Shown here: positions 11,554-21,542 of the stretch, piece by piece
Position numbering within the stretch: position 1 is the stretch's first letter
Layout: each line of letters starts with the position of its first letter
DNA from: Adiantum capillus-veneris
Taxonomy: Eukaryota > Streptophyta > Polypodiopsida > Polypodiales > Pteridaceae
Direction: 5' to 3'
Assembly (NCBI GenBank): GCA_014529385.2
Contig: CM043969.1
Location: 74,258,676-74,322,675 of the forward strand
Length of the DNA stretch: 64,000 bases
The notes under the pieces: generated by a model
Databases searched by the model: none
What the model saw: only the letters and a program-made list of their open reading frames with translations
What the model was told of the DNA's origin: nothing
Program-made: the position numbers and the translations under genes

Positions 11554-12373
11554 TCAAGTGATCATTAGCTTTACAATAATGCAATGCATCTTCTTTTTGC
11601 CCTTATCACCAGAATTTCGAGATGAATTGTTGTTAGCAAAAGCATAAAGAACAGAATTTTTGCCACTTGCAACAAGACCATAAGAAGTGGTTGCATTGCT
11701 GTTACCACCCTTTCTTTGAGAAGCAATAAAAGCCTGTTCAATTGCACGCTGCCTAGTCCTCTTTTTCCTGGAAAGTGACCCTTGCAATAGCAATGTGCAT
11801 AATGCATCAAACTTGACAACTTCACGATTTCCTTGGGTCATAAGTCTGCACAAGGGAACTTTCTGAAATGACTTCGTCTGCAAAAATAAGTCGCTCATTG
11901 ATATCCTTGACACTAGCAAGGAAAGTGTCCATATCATCTTCCTCATGCATAATCTTCGACTCCAACTCTTTACGCAGTAAACCAATTTTAGCCTTATTGC
12001 GACTTGCATAAAGACCAGCCAAAACATCCCAAGCCTGTTTTGCAGATTTTGTTGAACGAATGTGAGATTTGATGGTGCGCTTCACAGACAACACAATCAT
12101 TGCATGAGCCTGCGCATTCTTTACATCCCAACGAGATTGTTCTACCATAGGCAAAACAACTCTAATAGCAGCAATCCTTGCAAGACCTGCCACAAACTCA
12201 ACATCGACTGCATCCTTAGAAACGGGATGTACATCAATGCCCTGCACAATATTCTAGACGCCCTTTGACACAAGAACATGTTGCATCATGTAAGCCCACT
12301 TAGGGTAAATATCCCCATCCAATCTATCCTCACCAACAAACATCTTGAACACATCTTTGTTGTTGTGAGCCAT
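11554..12373 (-). pseudogene. Copia B gag
   Basis: The start is taken at the ATG at 12,373 (MAHNNKDVFKMF), which lines up with the gag start of copia A. Gag helices follow (KQAWDVLAGLYASRNKAKI, HEEDDMDTFLASVKDINER). Frames break at the stop after VLVSKGV (about 12,256) and near 11,850. The zinc knuckle near 11,570 is scrambled by a frameshift. Confidence 0.75.
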
Positions 12374-12721
12374 GGTAAATGCTGCACCTGATGTGAAAAC
12401 TGGCTGAAAAGAGGAGAAACGAAGCGGGAACAACACGTGCTATATAGCACAAATCGTAGAAGACTGTAAGGCACCTGTTATGCAAAAAATGGCACTAACA
12501 AAAAATTTGCACAAAATGACAAAATAGCCTTTGAAGTACTGCCTGTAGTGGAAACGAAGGCCAAAATGAGCCCGAATCAAAAATTTGAGCACACCGAGCT
12601 CTACGAGCCTACCCAAAAATTTTGTTGCCGTGCGAACGCTCGCCAAAGCTCACAGAAATTGGAGAAAGTGAGCAGGCATATGCTGGAGCTGCTGACGATT
12701 GAGCTCGGGAGGATGCAACCT
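12374..12721 (-). other. Copia B 5' untranslated leader
   Basis: Non-coding sequence between gag and the primer-binding site, aligning with 29,200-29,527 of copia A. Confidence 0.6.
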
Positions 12722-12735
12722 GCTCTAAAACCAAT
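12722..12735 (-). promoter_or_regulatory. Primer-binding site of copia B, decayed
   Basis: Minus-strand reading is a degenerate version of TATCAGAGC, the complement of the initiator-Met tRNA 3' end. The intact version is seen in copia A. Confidence 0.5.
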
Positions 12736-12962
12736 TTTTGGAATTAGGGTTGCAGAGAAACGCACACAGCTTGGAAAAGATGAAGGAAGCTCAAGGCACA
12801 CAACTGAGAGTGTGTTACTTAGTGTGCAATGGAAATATAGATAGACCTAGAGTGATGGGTGTATATACAATGCACGAAGGAAAAAACCTCTTAAAGAGGG
12901 AAAAAATGCCCCGGTGGTCCTAATGTGTTCACACACTTCATTACCACATGTATATGGTAACA
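12736..12962 (-). repeat. 5' LTR of copia B (227 bp)
   Basis: It aligns end to end with the copia A LTR at 44,321-44,544: a TGTTGG-like start (here TTTTGG) and the end ATATGGTAACA at 12,962. RT sequence of another copia starts immediately after it. Confidence 0.85.
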
Positions 12963-13248
12963 CGCACTGCTTATATTGTATACCCAAGTAATGATGCAAC
13001 AATACCAAATCTTTCATCTTGAAAGTAGCATTCAAATTAGCCTTAAATTCAGTAACATGTGCCTCATTGGGACCATTGATCAGCAAATCATCCACATAAA
13101 GAACAACAATGAGAAGTAGATCGCCCTCACACTTGACATACAATGTGATTTTTGATGAACTGTTGTGAAATCCTCGTCTGACCAAAAGAGTGTCAGCTTT
13201 CCCATACCAAGAACGAGGAGATTGCTTCAACCCATACAAAGCCTTCTT
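12963..13248 (-). pseudogene. Copia A reverse transcriptase, part left of the DNA transposon
   Basis: Minus-strand frame with KALYGLKQSPRSWYGKADTL, then VVLYVDDLLINGPNEAHV and LHHYLGIQYKQC. The right end stops in the codons for KK of KKALYG, exactly at the transposon's left end. The left end stops at the LTR of copia B. It is the continuation of the RT at 26,046. Confidence 0.85.
13245..13248. other. Left target-site duplication TCTT
   Basis: Four bases directly left of the TIR, repeated at 26,046-26,049. Confidence 0.85.
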
Positions 13249-13290
13249 GGGTAAAAGCATGTTAACGTGTTGTGCTTTTTGTGCTAGTTA
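13249..13290 (+). repeat. Left terminal inverted repeat region
   Basis: Outer 17 bases GGGTAAAAGCATGTTAA match the other end at 15 of 17 positions. A second shared word, GTGCTAGTTA, occurs 32 bp inside the left end and 46 bp inside the right end, also inverted. Confidence 0.85.
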
Positions 13291-13538
13291 ACATATGCCA
13301 ACAAGCACATCTTGTAAGCATAACACATGGATAGGACAATCATGTTTTTTCCAAGTGTGTGGGTCACCATCATGAACTATACAAAGGTTAATACTTGGAC
13401 TTCAAAAAAATGAATCATAATATTTTTAAAATCTCTAACAGTTAAGCTCAGTCGTTACGTTGAGGTAGTGGTGTAGTCATGAAGCATGGAGGGAAGCACA
13501 ACGCAGGGGCCACATGTTAGAGAGAGGGAGGAAAGCGA

Positions 13539-13769
13539 TTGCGAGCTGTAAGCAGGTCTGCATTCAGAGGCCAACAATCAGCCCAAGTGGAGGATAGCTC
13601 ACCATTGGAGCCAACCATCTCTGACAGCAACCTTGATAGTACTCCATCGAGAAGGAAGTCAAGGGGCAAAGGTTCTATTGCTTCTCCTCCGCCTTGCAAA
13701 AGATTGAATGCTTCTAATTCCCAAGGATCCCCAATGTCAAAGTATATGCATGCAGGGAAGGGGAAGTAG
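13539..13769 (+). pseudogene. Possible first exon of the plus-strand transposon gene
   Basis: A 76-codon frame rich in Ser, Pro, Lys and Arg (SRRKSRGKGS, PPPCKRLNASN), like a disordered nuclear-targeting amino terminus. It has no strong ATG start. Its place near the left TIR suggests it belongs to the gene continuing at 14,261. Confidence 0.3.
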
Positions 13770-13776
13770 GACTAAG

Positions 13777-13779
<3 letters not shown>

Positions 13780-13847
<68 letters not shown>
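13780..13847. repeat. (CT)n followed by a poly(C) run
   Basis: About 23 CT units run into about 22 C. It lies near the 5' end of the plus-strand transposon gene; the minus-strand transposase has a CT tract in the equivalent place. Confidence 0.95.
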
Positions 13848-13850
<3 letters not shown>

Positions 13851-14260
13851 GAGGGGGACACATTTGGAAGTTGTAAATCAAGCAAAGCATGACACATTTC
13901 TCTAGCATGCCCTGACTAATAATCTGTTAGAGAATCCTCTCACCATGGGAAAATTGTGTTGCTAAGCATATGCTACAATCAACACAGAGGACTATGCATT
14001 CAGCTTATATGCTTGTTTTTGCAATAGCCCCTGGCTGCAATCTAGTTGTGGATTCTCTCACACTAAGCAGGTGCTTGTGCATTGCCTTAGGCATTCGGGT
14101 GCATGCTTAGACGATTGCATCTAAGGAGAGCCCGCACAATTGCCTGTGTAGAAATTACTTGACAGCCCTATTCTAGTGGGATTTTGTAAGGTTTTAATCT
14201 TATAACCCTATGTGGTGTGCATGCTGATGGAAAGATCCCAGGCTGAACATCCCACTGCAG

Positions 14261-15643
14261 GAAAAGTTTTGTGTAACAACAGAAGAGTTTAATGTTGTCC
14301 ATGGCCTCTCCATGGACGGTGACAACCCCAAATTAGTGAAGTGGGAGCAGATTACAGATTTGGAGTGGTTCAGTGTATTCAAAGAGGCAAAGGATTGCAA
14401 CAAATATCGCTTCAAATGTAGTAGCATTCGTAGCGACATGTACGACCAAGTACTTCAGCTGCATTGCAAGGTGTACCAGAAGGCCCCCACCAACATGGAA
14501 ATTAATTCGGCTTTTGCAAAGGGTTTTGTAAAACAATTCAGCCCAGTGGCAATTGCAAGTGGCTCAATCATGCAGTTCAATTGGGCTGAATTTTTTGTCC
14601 AGCATTTGCCGGACCTTTGAGAAAAAGGATACTATGATGCCATGTTTAAAAGTGGAGGGTGCGTAATACCCACCCCTCAAGTCAAAAATAGAGGAGGGGT
14701 CTGCAGAAACAAAGGACGATTGCATTGGTCAAGTAGCTCCGAACGTTGTTTTTGCTGGCAAGGCAACACCCCTCTCTATTAACAGCTCTCACAAAGTGAC
14801 AACAACCTGTCATATTTTGGGCTCTCTGATTTGCAGCACATCATGAGTGAAAATGACCATCTTAGAAATCTACTGCAGGATGCTAAACAACGGCTCAAGA
14901 ATGCGGGTCAGGAGCTAGAAGCTACAAGGGTTATGAAAGCAATCCATGATATGGTCATCCCTGTAGTACTTGCCTATGAGACATAAGCTTCTTGATGCTG
15001 AGAATGAATTGCGGTGTTTAGGCCTCATTGACAGTGTGGATGCAAGGAGAGAAATAGAGCTCAAGGTAAAGATCGAGACACTGAAGGAGACACTAGATGG
15101 TTTGGGGTTTCATCACAGTGAGGACACCCCCATTGTTGTTGATATTGACATAACATGTCTTCATGTAAGTGCCAATGGTTTTTGTGATTGAACCTTATGT
15201 TTTGAATATGTGCACAACTATCCTATGTACTTACCCTGCCTTTGTTTTGATTGGTTTGTAGATTAATGTGGAGGTGCAGGAAGCAAAAGTACACGCCTGT
15301 AATAATCAATTGCAGCTACTCATGCAGATAAGTAGGATGGTACAAGGCTCCTTCATCCCCACTGCCTTCTGCAAGATAGATATGGTCACTTTTATAGAGT
15401 GTATAGGAGGGGTACGCGATGGGACAACAAGAAACATGTGTACTGGCTGTGGTCTGCCACTAGAAGTATACGAAGTCAGTGCAATGGTCAAAATTCCATG
15501 TGAGCATACCTATCACCTAATCTGCTTTGTTGCTACAAGCTCCCTGTGGACCGAATGTAGAGCTTCCACCTGCCAGCAGAGGATACCGGCTGAATGGTGT
15601 GGCAAGGTCACAAGGCAAGGACCTCCAATCACACAGAGTTCCG
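14261..15643 (+). pseudogene. Transposon plus-strand gene: coiled coil and RING-H2-like finger
   Basis: An acceptor CTGCAG at 14,255-14,260 opens a frame that reads through KWEQITDLEWFSVF to a stop at 14,618. It then continues in frame, with one further stop near 14,780, into a coiled coil (ENDHLRNLLQDAKQRL). A one-base shift near 14,965 leads to LLDAENELRCLGL. A 97-bp GT-AG intron (15,165-15,261) joins CLH to INVEVQEAK in phase. The next exon carries a Cys/His finger, C-x2-C-x16-C-x-H-x2-H-x2-C-x10-C-x4-C, like RING-H2 except for its last spacing. The exon ends at donor CCG|GTAAGA (15,643). The duplication breakpoint (14,968) falls in this region. Confidence 0.6.
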
Positions 15644-15689
15644 GTAAGATAATGTTAAGGAATAGTTATTCGGCCTTTATTCCTACACT

Positions 15690-17215
15690 AGCCCTATGTA
15701 TGCTAGTTATAGAAGGTATGCTAGTTAGCTTAGTGGGTATGGTGTCTAGCATATTGTCTATGGTAGTTGTCAAACCTAGTTATGCTAGTTAGCATAGAAA
15801 GTATGCTAGTTAGCTTAGTGGGTTTGGTGTCTAGCATATTGTGTATGGTAGTTGTCAAACCTAGTTATGCTAGTTAGCATACTATGAGATATAGCTAGCA
15901 TACATTGTCATGGTGGTAAGCATATTGTGTACGCTAGTTAACACAACTAGTTATCCTAGCTAACATATTGTGAATACTAGTTGGCATTTTTTGTATGCTA
16001 GTTAGCATACTGTTTATGCTAATAAGCATAACTTCTATGCTAGTTAACAAACTATGCATGCCAACTATCATAGAGAGTTTCCCAATTAGACACAAAGTAT
16101 GCTAATCAGCATGTTAAATAAGCTAATTAGTTCACAGTGTGCTAACTAGCAAACAAGGTATGCTAATTAGCATATTTAATATGTTAATTAGCATACTTTT
16201 TATGCTAATTAGAACACTGTGTATGATGGCTAGCATGCAAGTATGCTAATTAGAAAAAGGTATGCTAATTAGCATGCATAAGCATACCTTTTCTTATAGT
16301 TATCATACTTGCATGCTAACCATCATACACAATGTTCTAGTTAGCATAAAAAGTATGCTAATTAGCATACCTTGTTAGCTAGTTAGCACACATGGCTATA
16401 CACAATGTTCTAATTAGCATAAAAAGTATGCTTATTAGCATATTATATATGCCAATTAGCATACCTTGTTAGCCATGTGTGCTAACTAGCTAACAAGGTA
16501 TGCTAATTAGCATATATAATATCCTATTTAGCATAATTTTTATGCTAATTAGAACATTGTGTATGATGGCTAGCATTCAAGTATGATAGCTATAAAAAAA
16601 GGTATGATAATTAGCATACTCAATATGCTAACTAGCATACCTTGTATGCTAGCTAGCATTTGGTGCATGCTAACAAGCATTCAAAGTTTGGTTAGCATAC
16701 CTTCTTTGCTAGCTAGCATAATGTGTATGCTTGCTAGCATACCTCTATGCTAGTTAGCATACATTTTGAGCTAGCTACCATAATTTGTATGCTAGTTAGC
16801 ATACCTCTTTGCTAGTTGTCGTAATGTATATTTTAGTTAGCATGCACAATATGCTAACCAGCAAAAATGGTATGCTAATTAGCATATACATTATGTTTAT
16901 TAGCATAACGTATCCTCTAGCTAGCATACCATCTATGCTAGAATACATTGTATGCTAATTAGCATACAACTATGTATGCTAATTAACATAGCATGTATGC
17001 TAATTAGCACACCATCAATAGTTAGCATACCATTAACATACACACAATTTTGCCTATTAACATTTTATGTATGCTAATTAGCATACATTCTCTGCTAGTT
17101 AGCATACACACTATATTCACACTTCCTTGTTAGTATATTTTGTATGCTAGTTAGCATATTGATCATGGTGGTTAGCACACTTTTGATACTAGTTAGCATA
17201 GTTAGCATAGACAAT
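15690..17215 (+). repeat. Palindrome array 1 (inside an intron)
   Basis: Dense, irregular repeats of TATGCTAATTAGCATA, a perfect 16-bp palindrome, and variants. TATGCTAGTTAGCATA is the main form at the start of the array. Spacing is irregular, roughly 20-50 bp. The array fills the intron between the donor at 15,644 and an acceptor CTACAG at 17,471-17,476. No reading frame crosses it. Confidence 0.9.
16137..16612. repeat. Long inverted arms within array 1
   Basis: A ~125-bp unit (16,137-16,265) is followed by its diverged reverse complement (16,266-16,392). A shorter inverted unit (about 16,395-16,470) is then followed by another direct one (16,471-16,612). All four arms contain the same ordered words, such as AACAAGGTATGCTAATTAG and GTGTATGATGG, so the block could fold into two large hairpins. 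Confidence 0.75.
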
Positions 17216-17476
17216 ATGAATGTCTACAGGAATAGATGCCTACCATACATGGAATGCTACTTGTCACACTATGCATACAAGCAATCATAATGGTATCGAC
17301 GATGAAAATTAACGGGTGAATGAAATACACAGGTATCAATGATGCAGGATGCAAACCTCTGACAAGACACCTGTCAATCAAAGGAAATAAGAGAATCTCT
17401 ACAATGATGAATCTAATGAGTTGGATAGATAGCATGAAAGGGTAGATGTAATGCCACAGCATGCGATAGCCTACAG

Positions 17477-17851
17477 ATGATAAAGAAACAGATGATGATG
17501 ATGAAGATTTTATCATGAGTGATTACTCATCCCAAACCGAAGCCCCCTACAAATGATCAAACAAGCGTCTCAGAAACAGTTAGGAGTGTGCAAGAGGAAG
17601 GTAGCAGTGCTCAAGAGGAAGGTTTCAGGAATGACAGTGGGTTCACTACACAAGAAGCAGGTGATGACAACCCCCTACAGGGTTTTGTAAACAAAGTGAA
17701 ATTAAAGAGAAAAGGTGGCCTAAAACAGATTCTGGAAGAACCTGGGGACGAGAAATGTGCTACCTCTCCGAGCACCCTGGATGAAATAAACGAACACAAA
17801 AGAGGTGAAAAGAAAGCCATTCTCTCATGTGCTTGCAAGAAATTATGCTGA
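17477..17851 (+). pseudogene. Transposon plus-strand gene: acidic, disordered exon
   Basis: After the acceptor at 17,476 a short frame reads an Asp-rich segment (ETDDDDEDF) and stops. A second frame (from 17,519) then reads Gln/Glu/Ser-rich repeats (SVQEEGSSAQEEGF) and a basic stretch (KLKRKGGLKQILEE). A frameshift probably joins them. It lies between the RING-like exon and the phosphatase exon, so it is likely a flexible linker. Confidence 0.4.
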
Positions 17852-18033
17852 ATCTGTTCCCTTTTGTGTCCAAGTTATGTAGTGTTAGCAAGCTCCACAC
17901 CTGTGGCATGCATCTCTCTAGATATTTATAATGTAAAAACTCTTTTCAATATTATTTTACTATGCAACAGTTCATTAGTTTTTGTTTGTCCTTTATGATG
18001 TCTTTAGTCAATACCATTTCTGTGTCACAGGGC

Positions 18034-18830
18034 AAGAGAAATTGCAGTTAGTTTCCATGCATGATTTGAATTATGCCATAACCATATGAAAGCGGCGTAT
18101 TGCCAAGGCTAGACATCTACAAAAAGAAAAAGCTGAGATTGACAAGCGCCTGGCTAACTATTTTAAATGCTTAACAAAAATAAATGAGTACTTCAGTTAT
18201 GTTCATCCCTCGAGGGAAGTTATTTTTGTTGAGTGGCATGCACTGCCAAACCCAATATGCGTGCCAAAGCCATTGCCAGACGAGAGGTGCGCTTTGGTTC
18301 TTGATTTAAATGGCCTGCTTATTCAAGTTGTAGAGACAATGCACGGTGATATTCCCCCTAAACATGCAGGGGAAATGATAAAGTACAATGTGCAAGATAG
18401 GAGGTTGGTATTTTGTCGCAAAGACAACCACAAATTTTTGGATTGGTGCCTCCAAATTTCCATGTGTATATATGGAGCACCAACATCGCACCTAAAGTGA
18501 ATGCAATATTAGAAACAATATTCAAAGAGCAGCGGGATAAGCTGAGAGGTGTTTTTACACAAAGTCATTATAGTGGCTAGCCTTGGAAAATATATAATAA
18601 GCCTGTATTCTTGAAGGATTTGAGATTGTTTTAGAAGAACTGCAACTTTGGGCCGCAAAACACTCTAATTATTGACGATAGTATGTATGAAGTGTGCCAA
18701 AACTCTAAAGGAAGTTGGCTTGCTACTCCTAAGATAGAGGAACAGACCAAAGAACAAATGAAAAACTTCTTGATAGATACTTTGAGTAGCTAGATGTTCC
18801 TATGGCTGCAATCAGAGAATCATGCAGCAT
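18034..18830 (+). pseudogene. Transposon plus-strand gene: FCP1/NIF-type HAD phosphatase domain
   Basis: The frame upstream of 18,261 reads KEKAEIDKRLANYF (helical) and leads into KPLPDERCALVLDLNGLL. That is the HAD motif I of plant FCP1-like proteins that carry DLNG instead of D-x-D-x-T; the nucleophile Asp is kept. Later landmarks are KFLDWCL, APTSHLK, KPVFLKDLRL and the carboxyl motif NTLIIDDSMYE. Stops after TSHLK (18,498), near 18,579 and near 18,632 break it. Related plant proteins are annotated as FCP1-homology phosphatases. A host origin, by gene capture, is inferred. Confidence 0.7.
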
Positions 18831-18903
18831 ATATAGCTGAAAATGCGTTTGATAATGTCCCATATTTTTTTCACATCAAGTGATCAGGAAGTTGTAATCA
18901 GAA

Positions 18904-19179
18904 ATGCACCGGTGCAACGAGTCCGAGCATAATGAAGCCATGCTTAGGAGACAAAGGGAGGCTGATGAAGAAGCTAAAAGACATAAGAGACAGAGGCTAC
19001 AGAGGGAAAAATTAGAGAAGCAGCAGCAAGAAGAAGAAGAAAGGGAGTTGCAAGAACCAAAAGCTCAACAAGAAGAAGAGAGAGAGCAAGACCCAAAAGC
19101 TCAGCAAAACAAACAAAGAAGCAAACGGACACTGGGCAAAAGCGAGTGTACAATCATGCTAAACCACGATCTTATCTAG
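18904..19179 (+). pseudogene. Transposon plus-strand gene: charged coiled-coil tail
   Basis: 91 codons, almost all Glu, Gln, Lys and Arg, with heptad-like spacing (READEEAKRHKRQRLQREKL), ending at a stop before the 3' intergenic array. It probably forms the carboxyl coiled coil of the same product, since it follows the phosphatase domain closely on the same strand. Confidence 0.45.
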
Positions 19180-19383
19180 AGTAGGAGGCTCTCTGCAGTT
19201 TTGTAACATTATGAAAGAAATTTGTAAATTGCCTTTCCAATGTTGTAACTATTCCGACATTCACTTCAGATAGTAATGATCAGATCCTGTACTATTCTCT
19301 TTTTGAAGACAATATTATGTGTATTGTTGGCGTCTTGTAAACATTGAATTTGTATACATTCTCATCGGGAATCAGCAAAGATA

Positions 19384-21075
19384 TACTAATTAGCATAATG
19401 TTTATGCTAACACAACCAAAATAGTATGCTAATTATCATACCATGTATGCTAATTATAATACATTCTAATTAGCATACTGACCATTTTTGTTTGTGCTAT
19501 CTTCCACTCACAGCATACCATAGTATGGTAATTAGCATATACAGTATACAGGAAGCTTCCATGTTTTCTCCTTGAAACTAGCAATGGTATGCTAATTAGC
19601 ATTCCTTCAATTAGCATACTATGGATTTTTGTTTTTGCTAACTTCCACTCACAGCATAGTAGGCTAATTAGCATACACAATATATAGAAAGCTGCCATCC
19701 TAAGAATACAATATGCTAATTAGCATACATGATATTCTTATTGGCATACACAATATACAGAGAGCTGTTATCTCTTCTCCTTAAAACCAGCAAAGGTATG
19801 CTAGTTAGCATATTGTCTATGCCTACTGGCATAGACATATGCTACTTAGCATACCTTCAATTGGCATATTGTACTTGTTTTTTGTGCTAACTTCCACTCA
19901 GTATAGTATGCTAATTAGCATACACAGTATACACGAAGCTGCCATCCCTTCTCCTTGAAACCGACGAACCTAGGCTAATTAGCATACTGTTTATGCCACT
20001 TAACTATGCTAATTAGCATACCCACAGAAAGCGAATTGGCATAAACATTATGCTAATTAGCATACACAGGATGCAGAGACCTATCATCTCTTCTCCTTGA
20101 AACCAACAAAGATATGCTTATTAGCATACTGTTTATGCCAACTTACATTATGCTAATTAGCATACACAGGATGCAGAGACCTATCATCTCTTCTCCTTGA
20201 AACCAACAAAGATATGCTTATTAGCATACTGTTTATGCCAACTTACATTATGCTAATTAGCATACACAGGATGCAGAGACCTATCATCTCTTCTCCTTGA
20301 AACCAACAAAGATATGCTTATTAGCATATTGTTTATTCCAAATGGCAAAAATAGTATGCTTATTAGCATACCTTCAATTAGCATACTGTGCATTTTGTTT
20401 GTGCTAACTTTCACTCATAGCATAGTATGCTAATTAGAACACATAGTATACAAAATTTGTCATCTCTTCTCCTTAAAACCAACAAAGGTATGCCAATTAG
20501 CATACTGTTTATGCCAACTTGCATAAACAGTATGCTCATTAGAATACACAGAGAACTGAAAGCTGCCATCTCTTCTCCTTGAAACCAACAAAGGTATGCT
20601 AATTAGCATACACAATATACAAAAATCTACCATCTCTTCTTCCCTAAACCAACAAGGGTATGCCAACTGGTATCAAGTATGCTAATTAGCATACTGTTTA
20701 TGCTAGTTGGCATAAACAATATGCTAATTAGAATTTTACTCACAACATAGTATACTAATCAGCATACACAGTATATAGAAAGCCGCCATCTCTTCTCCTT
20801 GAAAACCAGCAAGGTTATGCTAATTAGCATACTGTTTATGCTAACTAGCATATATAAGTTTATGCTAATCAGCATAAATAGTATGCTAATTAGCATTAGC
20901 ATACACAGTATACAAGAGCTGTCATCTCTTCTCCTTGAAAACCAGCAAAAGGTATGCTAATTAGAACATTTTGTATGGTAACTAGCATTAACAGTATGCT
21001 AATTAATTATCATACCATTTATGCTAACTAGCATACCCACAGAACACAATTAGCATACCTTCTTATTATCATAAT
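19384..21075. repeat. Palindrome array 2 (between the convergent genes)
   Basis: Repeats of TATGCTAATTAGCATA, here mostly in the fully symmetric form. They are interleaved with a second recurring word, CATCTCTTCTCCTTGAAACC, about ten times. The array starts about 200 bp past the plus-strand gene and ends about 470 bp before the stop of the minus-strand transposase. Confidence 0.9.
20041..20340. repeat. 100-bp tandem triplet in array 2
   Basis: Three near-identical 100-bp units: CATACACAGGATGCAGAGAC recurs at 20,061, 20,161 and 20,261. Each unit carries two palindromes and one CTTCTCCTTGAAACC word. Confidence 0.9.
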
Positions 21076-21542
21076 GTGCAAGCCAGTGGCCTTCTTTGTA
21101 CACATCTTTCCAAACCCTAATGCCTTTCTTATAAGCTGGGTGTGCTTTCTTTTACAGTTTTCATTTATATTTGTGGGCTATTTGCCCAAACTATATGGAG
21201 TCCTGCTGTTAAAAGTGTAAATTGTAAGAGACCAAAGGAGGTGGACTTTGAGCTTGTTTGATCACCTATCTAGAGTTCTACATTTTCTTGATGAGCTTAG
21301 ATCATCTATGTTTAATGAGACAGGTTGTACAAATGATCTCTCTTAAACTGAGACCCCTCTGTGATAGACAACAAAGCCATGTATACACAAAGCACACAAG
21401 AGACAAAAGATACACAAGTTTTTGATAAAACTGCATTATCTCCGAGCAAGAAGTATATTGAAGATGTAGTGATTACAACTTAAAAGCTGAAGGGCATGCT
21501 ATTATAGATTGCTTCATAGCTTTCTAGGTTGATTGTGTACAC

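Larger units (their letters stand above)
8340..12962 (-). mobile_element. Copia B: Ty1/copia retrotransposon, 3' truncated
   Basis: Reading leftward on the minus strand: LTR (12,736-12,962), primer-binding site, gag, protease, integrase, then reverse transcriptase. This is the copia order with integrase before RT. Most of RNase H and the 3' LTR are missing at the left end, where it meets the LTR of element C. Many frameshifts and stops, plus an internal 322-bp duplication, show it is dead. It belongs to the same family as copia A. Confidence 0.85.
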
